This document shows positions 15,683-33,960 of a stretch of 64,000 nucleotides of DNA, piece after piece (position 1 is the stretch's first letter; each line of letters starts with the position of its first letter). Made by a program: the position numbers and the translations under genes. Source of the DNA: Myxocyprinus asiaticus (lineage: Eukaryota; Chordata; Actinopteri; Cypriniformes; Catostomidae); the NCBI RefSeq assembly GCF_019703515.2, contig NC_059347.1:23423501-23487500 (forward strand), written 5' to 3'. The notes under the pieces were generated by a model. That model made no database searches. It worked only from the letters and a program-made list of their open reading frames with translations, and was not told the origin of the DNA.

Positions 15683-16246
15683 ATTGTAATTAGTTTTTAC
15701 TATTGTGTAAACGAACTCATTATTTAAAGGCCAGCCATCAAAGTCTAATGGATATTTATGCGAATTCGTATAGTCGCTTTCAAAATATCACCCTATAATT
15801 GCGCCAGTAATCACGTATTCATGTGTAGGCCTCGGTAGAAAGCTTTTTCTAAACAGTAATGGTCTCAGATGTTTATAGACAGTAGCATCTACAATTACTT
15901 GATTTTATACTTATTTATAAAACGTTCTCCTACATTGTCCGAACTTTCCCAAACACAGGTTACTGTCAAACCTATAGATTTTCCCCTGGATTTTATTTTT
16001 GTTCAGGTTTATGCATCAAAAAAAAAAAAAAAAAAAAGAAAAAAATGTATTTATCAGCGCCCACTAATGCTATGTTAATAATAGGCTACATCTTTGCTGA
16101 CCACAATAATAGTCGACATTTTGTATTGCATCACATATTTTTATATCACCCATACACGTATACTAAAGTGATTTTAAAAATACAAAGTCTGCTTGAGTAG
16201 CAGTAGTCAGCTAGATGTCAATGCTTATCCTCTCTGTATGGCACTA

Positions 16247-17992
<1,746 letters not shown>

Positions 17993-18425
17993 CTTCCCGC
18001 CGCATGCCCACTTTTAAGCACTTCTTTAGCCGACAATATTGGCACTGATTACGATGATGCTGGTCAATAGGACAGTTCCTGTTGGCACGACATGTATATG
18101 TTAAGTTCCTTCGGACACTCCTCTTGAAGAAACTTTTGCATCCCTCGCAGGTGAATTGACCATAGTGCTTGCCGCTCGATTTGTCTCCGCAAACAACACA
18201 TTCTATATGCTGCTGGCTCTGTCCAGAATTTTGACTACCCTTGTCGCCAGCCGTGCCCGGTGTGGACGGGGGTCCTGGCTGACTGGGGGTTTGCGGAGTG
18301 TGTGGTGCTGCTGACGCCGCCTGCTGTTGCTCCCTCGCCGGCTGAGCTGCTGGATTGGGGCCGCTCGGAGGTCCTCCGGCCACGTCTTCCTGCGGATCTC
18401 GCCAGACGCTAACTACCATTGCCAT
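17993..18425 (-). CDS. nr2f1a: COUP-TF I nuclear receptor, coding exon 1 (N-terminus and DNA-binding domain)
   Basis: This exon encodes residues 1-144 of NR2F1, an orphan nuclear receptor that binds direct repeats of AGGTCA in the nucleus. In vertebrates it controls neural, eye and heart development, largely as a repressor. The start is the ATG at 18425, opening [15 protein letters not shown] as in known NR2F1 proteins. The upstream frame is open for about 60 codons but contains no further ATG. Residues 15-70 are a Pro/Gln/Ala-rich linker. The two C4 zinc fingers use Cys76, 79, 93, 96 and Cys112, 118, 128, 131, and the P-box is CEGCKS. NLTYTC after the first finger has the Thr typical of NR2F1; NR2F2 has Ser. 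The exon ends after MRRE plus one base, at a GTGAAT donor (17992-17991). The paralogue call (a rather than b) rests on the remembered N-terminus and 411-residue length of zebrafish Nr2f1a, so it is less sure than NR2F1 itself. Confidence 0.95.
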
Positions 18426-19180
18426 ATCTCGGGCCCGAAAAGTGCTTTCAAGCGAACTGGTCGCTCGGATATCGGAGCAGGGATAAAGGGAAGCCTTGGA
18501 CGAACGGCAGCGCGAAGTCAAATCGGAGCACTCAATCTCATAGAAAAAAAGTAGGAGCAGAAAATGGTCAATACATTCAAAATACTGGAGTCGATAGAAA
18601 GGCACCCGATCAGGATATGCAATTGTCAGGAGGCCAGTTCCAAGGTAAATTGCAGTCAGCCATTCGGGAACCCAATCGCGTATCGAGAAAGCGATCCCAG
18701 ACGGTATGAAAAGAAACCAGTTTTCTTAAAAAATGTCGCAATGAAAATTCTTCACATTGATGCTGAAGCAAAAAGAATAGCTTTCTGGAGCAGCGGAGAT
18801 CCAAGGTGCTGTGCAAAATAAATTCCCTTCTTTTTTTCTTCCTTGCTCTTCTCTCCGTCTTCGCGGTTGAAGAGGAGGAAACACTGAAGAACGGATTTCT
18901 CTATCTATGTTCATGAATAAAGCTCATCTGGTCCAGCAGAAAAAACAACAACAACGTCGTCGGAGTGCCCATGTAGTTTCACCTCTCCAGTAAGAACAGA
19001 GCAAGGAAAAGAAGAAGAAGAAAAAAGAAAAGAAAAAAAAAACCTGATGGAATATGTAAGAAACCGAGACCCCCCCCAAAAAGAATGCGCTTTAACGGAG
19101 TACCAGCGGAGCAATGTTTCCGAAACGGAGATCTGCGCGAATGTCTGTATATAGTGAACTTTGACACTACTATTGAAACT
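18426..19180 (-). other. nr2f1a: nr2f1 5' UTR (inferred)
   Basis: This is the stretch between the inferred start site and the ATG. It includes a purine-rich run on the plus strand (18990-19040, pyrimidine-rich in the transcript) and several short upstream frames. The nr2f1 frame stays open for about 60 codons upstream of the ATG but with no ATG, so an N-terminal extension would need a non-AUG start. I see no splice junction that clearly divides this region. Confidence 0.45.
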
Positions 19181-19207
19181 GACACGTTTCTATGGAGATC
19201 GCTGCGC

Positions 19208-19216
19208 CTTATATGG
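19208..19216 (-). promoter_or_regulatory. TATA-like box of nr2f1
   Basis: The minus strand reads CCATATAAG followed by GCGCAGCG, a TATA-like motif in a GC-richer region about 785 bases upstream of the ATG. It is also close to a CArG-type element. A start about 30 bases downstream would give a 5' UTR of about 750 bases. The region 19190-19400 holds several CpGs, as expected for a developmental promoter. No transcription start data were available. Confidence 0.45.
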
Positions 19217-19347
19217 TGCTCGTGTCAAGGAGCCAAGAGAGGGGCTGCTGGCAACTGATAATCAAAGGCGACTGACTGGTCAGAACCCTGCATCGCTGGG
19301 GGAGAGAGAAAATGGGAGGCTAAGGTTAGCCAAGCCTCCTTCACTCC

Positions 19348-19352
19348 ATTGG
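19348..19352 (-). promoter_or_regulatory. CCAAT box upstream of nr2f1
   Basis: The minus strand reads AACCAATGGAG, a good CCAAT box, about 135 bases upstream of the TATA-like motif. The spacing is somewhat long for a classical promoter but is reasonable for NF-Y binding. Confidence 0.4.
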
Positions 19353-19389
19353 TTAGAGTCCTCGCTCCGCGCTACCTACGACTGAGGGC

Positions 19390-23011
<3,622 letters not shown>

Positions 23012-23099
23012 TGGTCAGTGGAGAATACCTTTTTTTTTTAACACGTTGCGCGCCTCTCATGCAGTGGTGGGTTTTGTCAGTTTGAGTAGAAGTGAGTTG

Positions 23100-23350
23100 A
23101 AAGGGAAGAGGAGGGGGCTTTTGTTCAATTTGATCCCTAACTATTTGGGGGCTCACATTAGTGTTGAAAGGGACGATAAGGTCACTTGAAATCGCCTTTT
23201 ATCCACTGCTATTTTCTCTATGGATCAGCAACTTTCAATGGACATCATCTAATAGCTCTTAATGGAAAGGGTAGTTGGGAGAGATGTGAGCTATTGAACA
23301 GGTGACTCGCTCATTAAAGTTTAGCAAGAATTGGGCATAAATAATTAACT
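23100..23350. promoter_or_regulatory. Candidate conserved non-coding block upstream of nr2f1
   Basis: A repeat-free, compositionally balanced stretch with several homeodomain-type ATTA and TAAT cores (for example around 23340-23352) and no open frame. It lies about 4.5 kb upstream of the promoter. NR2F1 flanks are rich in conserved non-coding elements in vertebrates; membership here is inference. Confidence 0.25.
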
Positions 23351-24404
23351 ATTTGAATATACCAGTTGTGTTTATTAGAATGAAGGTATTTTGGGCACAT
23401 CGGTTAGTTTACAGATATGGAGATCTTACTGAATTTAGGCCTAGCAGTTACCGAGGAGCTACAGACGTCAACTGAAACATACGTTCTGTCATTTTACATG
23501 TTGCCTTGGCAATCTTTTAATAGGATATATATATATATATATATTAAATGTATAATAAAGTCTGGGGCACTATTGATTGTGATATGGGGGACCGTCGGGG
23601 ATGACGTAGAGAAACAGGTAGGACAATATCGCTATTTTTACAGCCATATCAATTGTTCAAGTGGCCCACAAAACGGAATGCATTCTCGAATTCCGAATTC
23701 ATTATGAAATAGTGAAGGCTATTATTGTCGAAGAAGGAGGCGATGTTTCTAGTTAGCTTGTGGTAGTATAGCTTAGTTCCAGAGACTGTAAGTGTATGCT
23801 CAATGTAATGGCTTTATTGCTCACAAACATCATCTATTTAGAGCTTATGTGCTAATTAGTTTGGATGGTCTCAGATACCAAGATCATATACATCAGTCTG
23901 CAGATTAAACATGCCCAGACCCACAATAATTAGGCTACCTTACGCTTTTGACATTCCCTCAGAAGGCATGAAACCCACAATAATGGCACCAAAGTATTTC
24001 ATGCTGCCAGCAACAAATCGACTTACTTAAATTTGACGACAAGGATACAGATTAGTGGTGTGTGGTGGTAAAAAAAAAAAAAAAAAGGTTAATATTTCAA
24101 TCATTTTCTCTAAAATACATCAGTCCAGACCTATCAGCAGACCATTAAACTTTGTTATTGCAAGGGATTCCCCGCAGATTCAGGAAACTACGGGTCAAGT
24201 TTGTTCTAAAGGAATTCAACACAGAATGTATACTAGCCTACATCCATACAACACCCACCCAACTTTTATCTGCTTAAATTATTTGGACGTTTGCCTTAGT
24301 TTTACAACAAATGTCCGAACAAGAGCGAAGCTGTATTCCTAGCAAACCGCTTAACACAAAAGAAGAATCCGTAAGAGAAAGAAAGATAAGAGACTGCAGG
24401 TACA

Positions 24405-24565
24405 GAGAGAGAGAGTCGCCTCACATATTCATAATGGTCTGCTTAAACCGACCCGTAGCAGGCATTTAATTGGAATTTCGTCTGTCATGGGCAAATTCAC
24501 GTTGGAAGACAGATGAGATTAATTGCTTTAAGAATTGTGATAATGTACACCTGCAGGAGTAGTAC
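24405..24565. promoter_or_regulatory. Candidate conserved non-coding block
   Basis: A repeat-free stretch with TTTAATTGG and GATTAATTG homeodomain-like cores, unlike the adjacent simple repeats. No open frame. Inference from composition only. Confidence 0.2.
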
Positions 24566-25784
24566 AGATAAAGAGACCTAATGTCTGACTTTGTATTTCA
24601 TTTAAGTGGTTTAATTACAAAACAGTTGTAGCATTATTGTATTGTAAATTGTACTTATATTGCTATAGAATTATTACAGGTGTACTTGTACCTACATACA
24701 CAACCTCAGGCATCAAGGTATTTTGGTGAGGCATCAGGGACAAAGTGATGGTGTGAGAGGGACTCATAAGGAGCTCTGAGCCTATAGCTGCACACACTTG
24801 CACACACACTTTTGTTTTGCATGGTGGTGGGGACTTTCCATTCATTTTTAATTGTTTTATACTCTGCTAAATATAATTTCTATCCCATACCCCTGAATGT
24901 AATCCTCACATAAACACTTTTGGAGACATATCTGCCGCGTCAAGGCAAAATGCAGTAATAACTGAAATAGGGTCTCTCAAAATATGAAACTGTGACAGAC
25001 AGGTCTGCCTCAACTAGGATTCAGATTACACAGAGTGGGACTACTTTATAATCCACATATGGCTGGACAATCAAAGCTAGACGTTTTGACTTTGTAGGGC
25101 AGCATGGACTTCTGTATAAAGTAATATAATATAAAGCTAACTAAAATAACTACAGACTAACCCTAAATGAAACCCTAACACTATCCAGAAAATAATACAT
25201 TGTTTTGCTTTAAAAAAACAAACAAACATTATTTGCTTTATTTTTTAATCGTTTCTATAACTGAGGATTTCCCAGAATGTCTCAAAAGTATGTTTTGTTC
25301 GATTTAGATAACCTCCACACAGACACAACCATAATTGTACATACTCTCACACAGTAAACTGGCATAAATAGATAATAAAAAATGCAAGGCAACTGAAACA
25401 TGATGAAAAAATAGGAGCGCTGAGGATGTCTGACTTAATTGACAGCTGTGCTTGGAAATAGAACTTAAAAAATATTTCAAGATTTTCAAGAAATTGACAT
25501 TATACATGTCAACAGAGCATGTTTGTCTATGTGAAGCAGGTGTAGCTTTATAGTGAAAGTGTTCCTTCACAAGTAAACTGGTTACAAGTTATTATGACTG
25601 ACCAAAGTGACATTAATATCTGGTTTCTCATCTATAAATGAACCGTTGGTTTGTTAAACTCACGTCAAGCACTATTCTTGGTTATTAATACTGGATATTA
25701 AACTATGCTATATTTTGAATCACAGTACTGACAGTTCATCATTATCCCACCATTTCAAAATTTCATTATTTTCAGTTCTCATCC

Positions 25785-26085
25785 ACAGGGCTGGGGCCCA
25801 CTAGGGGCCTCAGCAAACTTCCAAGGGGGGCTCAATATGACTTAAAAATGTAAAATAAAATATATGAAAATTATTAGATTAAATAGCTACAAATAAAATT
25901 AAGATTACAGCATGTAAACTGGCATATTTCTCACTCCATTGAAAATGCAGATTATTATTTTTTCATTATAGTCTGTGCGAACTGTAGCCTGTGTGGCCTT
26001 CTGGGGCATTGAGGGGGCCTGCAAATGTCTTCCTGGTTAATGGGGGGCCTTGGAGTCAAAAAGGTTGATAACCACTGTTTTAATG
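25785..26085. repeat. Interspersed repeat, probably non-autonomous
   Basis: The stretch starts near GGGCTGGGGCCCACTAGGGG and ends with GGTTGATAACCACTG. It has G-rich ends (GGGGGCCTTGGAGTC near the right end) around an AT-rich core. I recognise the ending, close to AAAGGTTGAGAACCACTG, as common in fish genomes, but cannot name the family. Confidence 0.5.
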
Positions 26086-28599
26086 TATATTATTAACAGC
26101 TTTCAAATTTTACATATGACAATATTTATGTGCATGCAATATATTTATCTACATAATAGCACGTAATATAATAATATAAGCACTTCTGAAGTTATTAATA
26201 TTACCTTCTTTTAGTAGTCATACTCTATCCATTCGTTTAGATTTGCTTAAGTTGTAAGACATTCTGTTAGGATTCATAACTACAGAAGTAATTGTTTAGG
26301 GTGTGGTGTAGTATATCTATGTAAACAATGCATATCACATTGGTATCTGTTTAGTCTCACTTCTAGCAGCACACAGTTGCTTGCAACATGTAAGATGATG
26401 ACAAGAATCAGCCACATTTCACCAAAATCTGAACAGTAGGTCTGTATCAGGCCTTCTGCTCTCAATTTAAATAACAAACATCAAATCAGGAATCAGATCA
26501 AGAGGAGCATTCAAGTTTTGCCTAAACAATGTCCATCCAGTCACTAAGCAAAAGGTTTCTCATCATTACCATCATCCCAAATGTAATCTTTTTGACAAAG
26601 AAACTGACTCGTGTAAGGTTTTGAACACTTTCACTCAGCTTTGTCTTACACATGTCCATGGTAAAGGCTCACCAGATAAGGAAATTTGGCCACCAAAAAA
26701 CTATTTGTCCCTGTCTTTTTTTCCCCCTTTATCAGAGTATGTCTGCAAAGGGCCTTGACATTGTGTTTAGTGATAGTTTACAGATAGTTGCACTGATACT
26801 GAGGGATTAACTCCTTGTCTAATTTTTCTTCTTCTGTGTATTAATAGCTAAAGGGGCACTTGAACTTTTAATAAGCACATATTTTTCTCTGTTTCTTTTT
26901 CAGATTCTCAAAGACTGGCGGCTATGAGATATCAGCAGAGTTAAGGTTGAAAAACACATCCAAGTGGTTGGATTATGTTTTATAGTATACACAGTGTGTA
27001 CTCTGTGGCATAAACTAATACACATGCATACCCTGACACAAACACATACTCATGCACATTCATAAAATGTAAAACCAGTGCCTACATCTCTGTTTACACT
27101 CTTGTACTGTATATTGAGTGTCTTCTTTCCTTCTATCAGTTCTATCTGTCTGCAAAGGAAATAATGCAGCCGTCATTCCTAAACACACATTCCCCAAAGT
27201 AGGAACCCCCCACACCTCTTAAAACATCAGCTTTTGATAAATATAGGTATAGGTCACCACAGCTTTTATTTCAAAACTTTGTGAAACAGCAAGTTTTCAA
27301 AGTGACTCCAAATGTCCCCTTTAAACCCCATGGTTAGGACAGCAGTTAGTGAGGGACTTCCTGCATGGAAAGCTGTGTATATTTTCTTTCAGTGAATTGA
27401 ACATCCTGCAGATCTTAAATTCCATTCAGCAGTAAACTCCCTGACCTCTGAGCACAAAATTAGGTACATCATATAAACAAGAGACAAAGGGGAAAAGAAG
27501 GACCAATAAAACAAAAATGAAAGACAGAGGTAAAAAAACTTGACAGTGGGAGAATAAAAAGGAGATAACACAAAGGTGAGCTTACACTTTTTCTGTGTTG
27601 CAGTTGTTCATTATTGCTTATTTAATAGAACAGAAACTAATTGACATGATTAATAAAACAGTGACATGCTTTAAACATTTTCTATGCTAGTCATTGTTTT
27701 TGTAAAGTGTAAAAAGTTCAAATGTGCATGTGTTACTTTAGCGAGCTATTTCTACCTGAACTGACCCTTAAAACATACTTTTGTTTGTGTAACTTATATA
27801 GACAGGTTCAGTCACATTTAATATTTTTGTATTGAATAAAAACAGTTAATTCAGACCACATAAAGGACATTTTTAGGTTAAATGGCAAACAGTTTAAATT
27901 AGTTAGTGTAACCAATTATGTGTGATAATGAATTAAGCAGCCCATTTAAATACATCCAGGCAACTATTTTTGCAAATACAGCATGTGAGACCTATTATTA
28001 GTAAAGTACATATGCATGCAATAAATTATGATCATCTTGAACTGTCATTCTATTCTATGACTGAAAACACAATGATGAAGAATAACCATGAATGCACTGA
28101 CGTGCACTGAATGAGGCAGCAGGGGCGCAAGCTAATAGTCTTGTGGAAGGGTCCTCCGAGAAAAGATTAATTTTCTCACTTTTGTTTTGAACAAGCTTTT
28201 GAGTGGCATCCCTTCCTGCAGCAGCGCCCTTCAAGAAAGCATAAAATGCAGTTTTAAATTTGCCCCGGAACATCGAAGTGCCGTTACCTCAGATGAGTAA
28301 CAGGTCAGATAAAAAGTCCACTCCGTGTATTGTGTTGTAAGTTCATCAAAAGAATAATACTTGATTGCTTCCGACATCGCATACCACTAGTGTAGACAAA
28401 TGTATTAATTAGGCTATAATGGGAGCGGTCGCGTCGCATTCAGTGACATAAATTAAATTAGACTTTTACAGAATATTGACATAAACTGAGGGAGCTGTCA
28501 GGTTCAGCCAAAGCCAGTTTGGTTTTGTTGAAACTAATAAGCCATTAGACTAATCACTTTCAGAAAAATACCATTAGGCTACCACAGTACTGCCACTCC

Positions 28600-28920
28600 C
28601 TATACACATATTACACAGTCTGCATAGAGCACCAGCTCCCTAGGGGGGCACCATCATACCCTAGAGGGGCACCAGAAACTTCACTGGCTGCCCTTACTCG
28701 CATGTTATACATTATTCAAGGACCCTGTAGCATTCGCGGAACACAGTCGATCGCCTTGCGCACTTTCTCATGTTCATATGTCATGATACTGTCATGGTAC
28801 TCCAAGGTACTTTAAAAAATACCATGGTTTTACTACGACACATGTCAAAAACATTGGGTTATCACAGACCATGTCTGAAAATAAACAAATAAACGAGTGT
28901 TTTACCATGGTGCTTTTTTG
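28600..28920. repeat. Repeat-like sequence with ACCATGG motifs
   Basis: Two copies of a GGGGCACCA motif (28645-28672) are followed by several partly palindromic TACCATGGT-type motifs (28790-28915). This looks like interspersed repeat remnants rather than unique DNA; family unknown. Confidence 0.35.
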
Positions 28921-29739
28921 TGAGAAATATAACAGAATAGGCTATTACAGTATTTGTGATAAAGGAAAAATATATATACAAGAAAATGGTTAAATACTCA
29001 AAAAGCAAAGAAATTAGTTAAATATTTATATTTAATAATCATTTAAAAAAATAAATAAATAAAAAAAATATCAGTGCCCTTTTTTATCCTTCCGCCTCTG
29101 TCCCTGCTAAGGTCTGTGCACGTCACTGCATGAAAGTGTGAAGATTTTGGAATTACACTGACAGGGTTCTCAGTTGTTCTGAAGTGGACTAATATATGTA
29201 TGCCTTGTCTGCCAATGAGTTTATTGAGCTATTATCAGTTGACTGATGAAACAAACTACTCACCAGTCAACATATGTTCCTGATTTGCTGGATTTAGTTG
29301 ATTTGAAGCCATGTGTTTTCTGTTTTGAAATTATTATGGAGGTTTGCAACAGAGCGTTCTCTATGGATCACAAACATCAGAGTTGGAAAAACAATATGAT
29401 TTAAGAATATGTATTTAGCATCAAGAGATGTGGTGTATTTCAGGAGGTATTTTAATCCATGTGTTCTTTTCCCCATGGGGTATATTTCTTTATTTAGTAA
29501 AATACACAGTTTTATTGTAAACATTGAAATAAAATATGTGGCTGCTTGCTCTTCATTCCACAATAACAACATAATTCCATTGGCTAATCACTCCTGTTAT
29601 CATTTCACATCAACATCATGTCAGTTATAGCAAATAGTTTGTGTTGATTCTGATGTTTTGATCCCTTCCTCTTGATTTGAACAAAACATACTGCTATTCA
29701 TCTATCTTTTTTTTTTTTTTTTTTTTTTTTGTCAACTTA

Positions 29740-30843
29740 AAGGTGCAGTATGTAAGATTCAGAAACTCTTGTTATTAATGACACCTGTGGCTGTTAAGTG
29801 AAATGCAGCCAGCTATCTGGTGCTCCTGCTCGTGCACACACTCCATAGGGACAGGAGCGAGCATCAGCCAAAACAATGACGTAACGTACAAAGAGACTGA
29901 ACGTGATTCACCGGCATCATGCTGACAGATGATGTAGCATAATTAAATTACACAGTTATGATTGTTTTACTACAAACTTTGAGACTAAACTATAACTACT
30001 TATCAGCTAACATAGCATACTGATACACACATACAGATACATACTACTGCACTATTCCAGACAGTTTACTGTTGCACTGCAGTTGTGTTGCACTGTTGTA
30101 TGTTTTGTATGTCATATATTGTACTACGAATAAGAAACCAGCGTATTAGCTTAAATTTATCCTGTATACCTGACTTTTAGTATAAAGAGAAGATCGTTGA
30201 AATTATTTGAAAGTTACGAAGCAAGGTAGCTTGCAATTCGTCAATGTTAGCAGGCAAGTTCAAGTTAGCTAAAATTACACAGATCAATCCTTATGGCACT
30301 ATATTTCACATGCTTTGCAGTTATGTAAGCTTACCTGTCCAGTAAGAAGAACACCAATTCAGGGTCGGTTTTGATCCCCAAAACCGAACGAATGTCCCTC
30401 CAGGAATCGAATGCTCTGTTGATGTTCACTCTAGTTTTCACTCGACCACGATCACGTTTCCACTTAGCCAGATGGCATACAGTAGATAAATACTCAGAGT
30501 TTGTGAAGCAGTCGTGTTGTGCTAGGAGCCGGCCGTTTGCTGGATTCCATCTCTAAGATAACGTTACCTAGTGTTGCAGACTGTTGTCGCTGTTGAATAG
30601 CAGAAGCACTGAGGCAAGGCTCTCGGGAGCACGCATAAACGTCACATCCTTTGGATTTTCCTGGCAAAAGCGACCCGCTCCCTTCACATGAAAATCAGTC
30701 TACAGGCTTTAATAGGCAACCTAGGAAGTCCGGGAAGGGCTCGTTTTTTAAGTTGCGTTACAAGCCGTTCACACATTGGCAAAACATTTTTTTACATGAA
30801 ATTTACACGAATATTACATGAAAATTGTTACATATTGCACCTT
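29740..30843. mobile_element. Non-autonomous DNA transposon, 1.1 kb
   Basis: The terminal inverted repeats are AAGGTGCAGTATGTAA at the left and TTACATATTGCACCTT at the right, with one mismatch in 16. The left end follows TTAA, but the right end is followed by TGCA, so the target duplication is not clear. No transposase frame. Similar terminal sequence (GTTACATACTTCAGCTTTAA) recurs at about 55430-55451. Confidence 0.75.
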
Positions 30844-31736
30844 GCAAGGTAAGTGGCATCCCCTCATCACTACGCAGGGCAGGGTTTGCCTTATTTAATA
30901 TGTGCCTGGTGTTTACCTACATGGCAGCGCCAGACTCCACAGGTGAACTTCTTATTGATTCAGAGATGCCACACTATAATGTACTAAAATTCAGAGCTAT
31001 ATCACTTTGTGTGCTTGTGTTTAAAGTACAGAGTGTAAACAGTCTATTACAAAATTTGACCAGTAATAAAGTGACATATTTGAAGGCCTTTGAATAAATT
31101 ACTTTGCATACCTGCATATCAAAATTGTACTTATGTTTCTCATTTCTAAGGTTTCCCTGTTTCTAAAATCACGTGCTTTATGTGGAGTACTATTGACTAC
31201 AGTCCTCAAAGGACAGAGATGTTTCCCACAGCAGATCACATAACCCTATCACATGCATAAACAAGATAGTTGTTCTCTTATTGGCTGGGTACTCTGCCAT
31301 GAAACAGTTACAGATACTACTTTTTTTTGACCTTCTTGAGGTGATTTAGAGATTGGGTGTTGGAAGGGGAAGTTATTTATAGTGTCAGCTTTTACATGTG
31401 GTTATAATTGTGTTTATAAAAATTCTCAGTGAGGCTGAGATAATTTCTCTCATTTTATTGGTGATGATACCTGCCTTTCTTCAGTGTACTGTAGCAGCAG
31501 CCGAAGGATTGTGCTCTTACATCACAGTGCCTGATTTCTGGAACAATGTGAGTGAGTGCTTATCTTTTTTAACAATACAACCCTACACTGTGAAACCTCC
31601 CCTCTGCATCATATTCTTTTGCAGTGTCACATCTCGCATCCTAGTTCCCTATGTCATGAATCTGTACATTGTGAACACGAATTTGGACACTAGCAAGTGT
31701 GTTGATCCAAAAAACATTGAGACAATGATGACTCAA
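30844..31736. other. Non-coding stretch
   Basis: AT-rich DNA. An open frame at 31398-31802 runs into the transposon end at 31737 and has no recognisable protein features. I see no gene. Confidence 0.4.
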
Positions 31737-32226
31737 TGGGTGATTCTCACGAAACCTGTCCAGAAAATGTACACCCCCCCCACCCCCATTACAAAAATGT
31801 AATCCTATATATATGAACACTATGATTTTTTGCATTGTGACATTATTTTCAGGACACTTAAGTACCCCCCCCCCCCCCCATTCTCGTAACCGTAACGCAT
31901 GCAAATGTTTTACTTTTACTATTCTCATTGTGTTCAATGATGATTCTGATTACCATAACACAGTCATTGTATTACAGCAATGCAAAAATGCTGTTGTACA
32001 ATGATTTTTTTTTTCATTAAAATAAGTACAATTGAAAGGCAGTACTAAAGGAGTACTACTATGAAATATAAATACATTATTAAGTTAATATATGATTTAT
32101 TTCACCTTGTGGTCATGAGGATGTCATAATGACCATTTTTATTTGGATTGCAGTAATTTGCTTCTTTTGATTTTAGAGTAATATATGACTAGGACATTTT
32201 CTTCACAGGTTTTGTGAGAATCACCC
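31737..32226. mobile_element. MITE with 34-base inverted ends
   Basis: The left arm begins GGGTGATTCTCACGAAACC and the right arm ends GGTTTTGTGAGAATCACCCC. The arms pair over about 34 bases with a few mismatches. The interior contains a C-rich run (31866-31879). It encodes nothing. Confidence 0.65.
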
Positions 32227-33960
32227 CAATAATCTGCAACACTATTACGAGGTCGCGCAATAAAACACAGCTTGTTTTAATCAACAGCATCCCAGTACAT
32301 TATCATGAATTTCGCTGTAGATAATAAAAAGTATAGTGCTAATATAAAAGTAAACATTCACAAATTAACAAATACAAATGGGTGTATTTTAATCTTCTAA
32401 CAGCTCTAATATTAAAATGTTTGTAGGATTGTTTCCCTTTCATTCACATTATGGATGGACATGTCCTGGTCTAAGATCACAATACCCCACTACAGACCTC
32501 ACCCTGTGGATGTAACTTAATTAAAAAACATATTTTAAAGAGAAAAAAATAAGGGTTTGACACTAAAAAAATTAACACTTGAGCTCATCATCTAATGACT
32601 TCATTTAAAGACGACATTTCTGTTACGTGAACATACGGAGCAGCTATGCACACTGTTTTTCTAGTAATGTGAATGTCTCAGTGTACTGAAATAAAAAAAA
32701 AATTTTTCTACTTTTATAACCTCATCTTCTGTCAACATTACAGAAGCATGGCCTTGGTTCATGTGCCATGCAGTGACCATTATAAAACGCACATTATATC
32801 TCTTTCCCTTTAGACACTGGACTGAAGGATTGCAGCTGTGTGGCTGATGCCACCAGTCTGTTCATGTCTTGCCTTGTGTGTGAGTGTGTGTTTGTGTGTG
32901 TGAGCGATCCCTTGGGGCTCTCTCCCTCAGCCCTGGCTCCCTGATTCAGTGTGTAAAAGCACCCCTGAATGATGGATTACTGTGTCAGTGCGGCCTGCGA
33001 AGGATTAATTTGTTTCATTGATTTCTCTTTAGGCAGAATGCCAGCATTTGCTGCTTCCCACCTCCTTCCCAGAGACTCCCACCATAATAGACGGTAATGG
33101 CCTAAGACAAATCAACCCGTTTCTTGTAAAAATAGCAGCAAATAACCCCTGACTTTGCTTCACGAGCGTAAACCAGAGAGAAGCTCGATTCTGACAGCCA
33201 CATTCACGGCAGGCATTAACTCAAGGAGAAAGCTTGCGCTATACTTGAACAAAGCCATAAGTGTTGAATACTAAACCCCTCCCAGTCACAGATCAGAATG
33301 GATTGGTAATGACCGACTGTCTGGCTGTGCAGGTTAGGTGTGCTTTGCCTCGGCCAATCACAGGAGCAAGTAGCTACTGTGATGCTATTATGAAGCATCT
33401 CGACAAGCAACAGTTTTGATGTCTAGTTGGACGTATGGACATGGGTTGGGCATCATATAACTAATGTAGCCTGATTAGTTATCACATCACAACTGATGAA
33501 ATCCAATGAACTCTAACAAATGTTGTCTATGTGCAGTCACCCCTTACCAAGTTTGTTGGCTTGGGGGCAGTCTTTGTGGTGTTTCAGGCCTGGGCAGAGG
33601 ATGAGAGAGTGTATGGAACACAGGCCAGGACTCTCCATGTGGTCTCTAAAGGGTCTGGAACACAATAACATCCACAAGCACACACACAATCAAACAAAGT
33701 AGGCAATCAAAGGCTGACGGGCAGCCTCAGTGGTGATTCCAAATCTTTAGTTTATGAATTTTCTGCCTGAGAGTGATACTTAAAATTAAGAGCTTGGAAT
33801 TACATTTTTCAAACAGACACTGTTTAAGTTAAGGGTCACTTGAGCCTAAGTGTGTCATAATTCATCTTATAAAAACTGTAACTGATATCCCAACCTAGAC
33901 TAATAAAATCACATTACTACAGCTGCAAATAATTTTTACATGGCTCTTTGTAAGTATTAC
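32227..33960. other. Non-coding stretch with one GC-balanced block
   Basis: No gene seen. The block about 32935-33195 is free of repeats, balanced in composition and contains ATTAATTTG and similar homeodomain-like cores. It could be a regulatory element, but this is only an impression from composition. Confidence 0.3.

Larger units (their letters stand above)
24566..29690. other. Long non-coding stretch
   Basis: No supportable gene. It is AT-rich, with a fish-type interspersed repeat at about 25785-26085 and repeat-like sequence at about 28600-28920. Everything else is unremarkable. Confidence 0.4.

Noticed and set aside
31398..31802. 134-residue hydrophobic frame
   Set aside because: It runs into the inverted end of a MITE, has no recognisable domain, and has no splice context.
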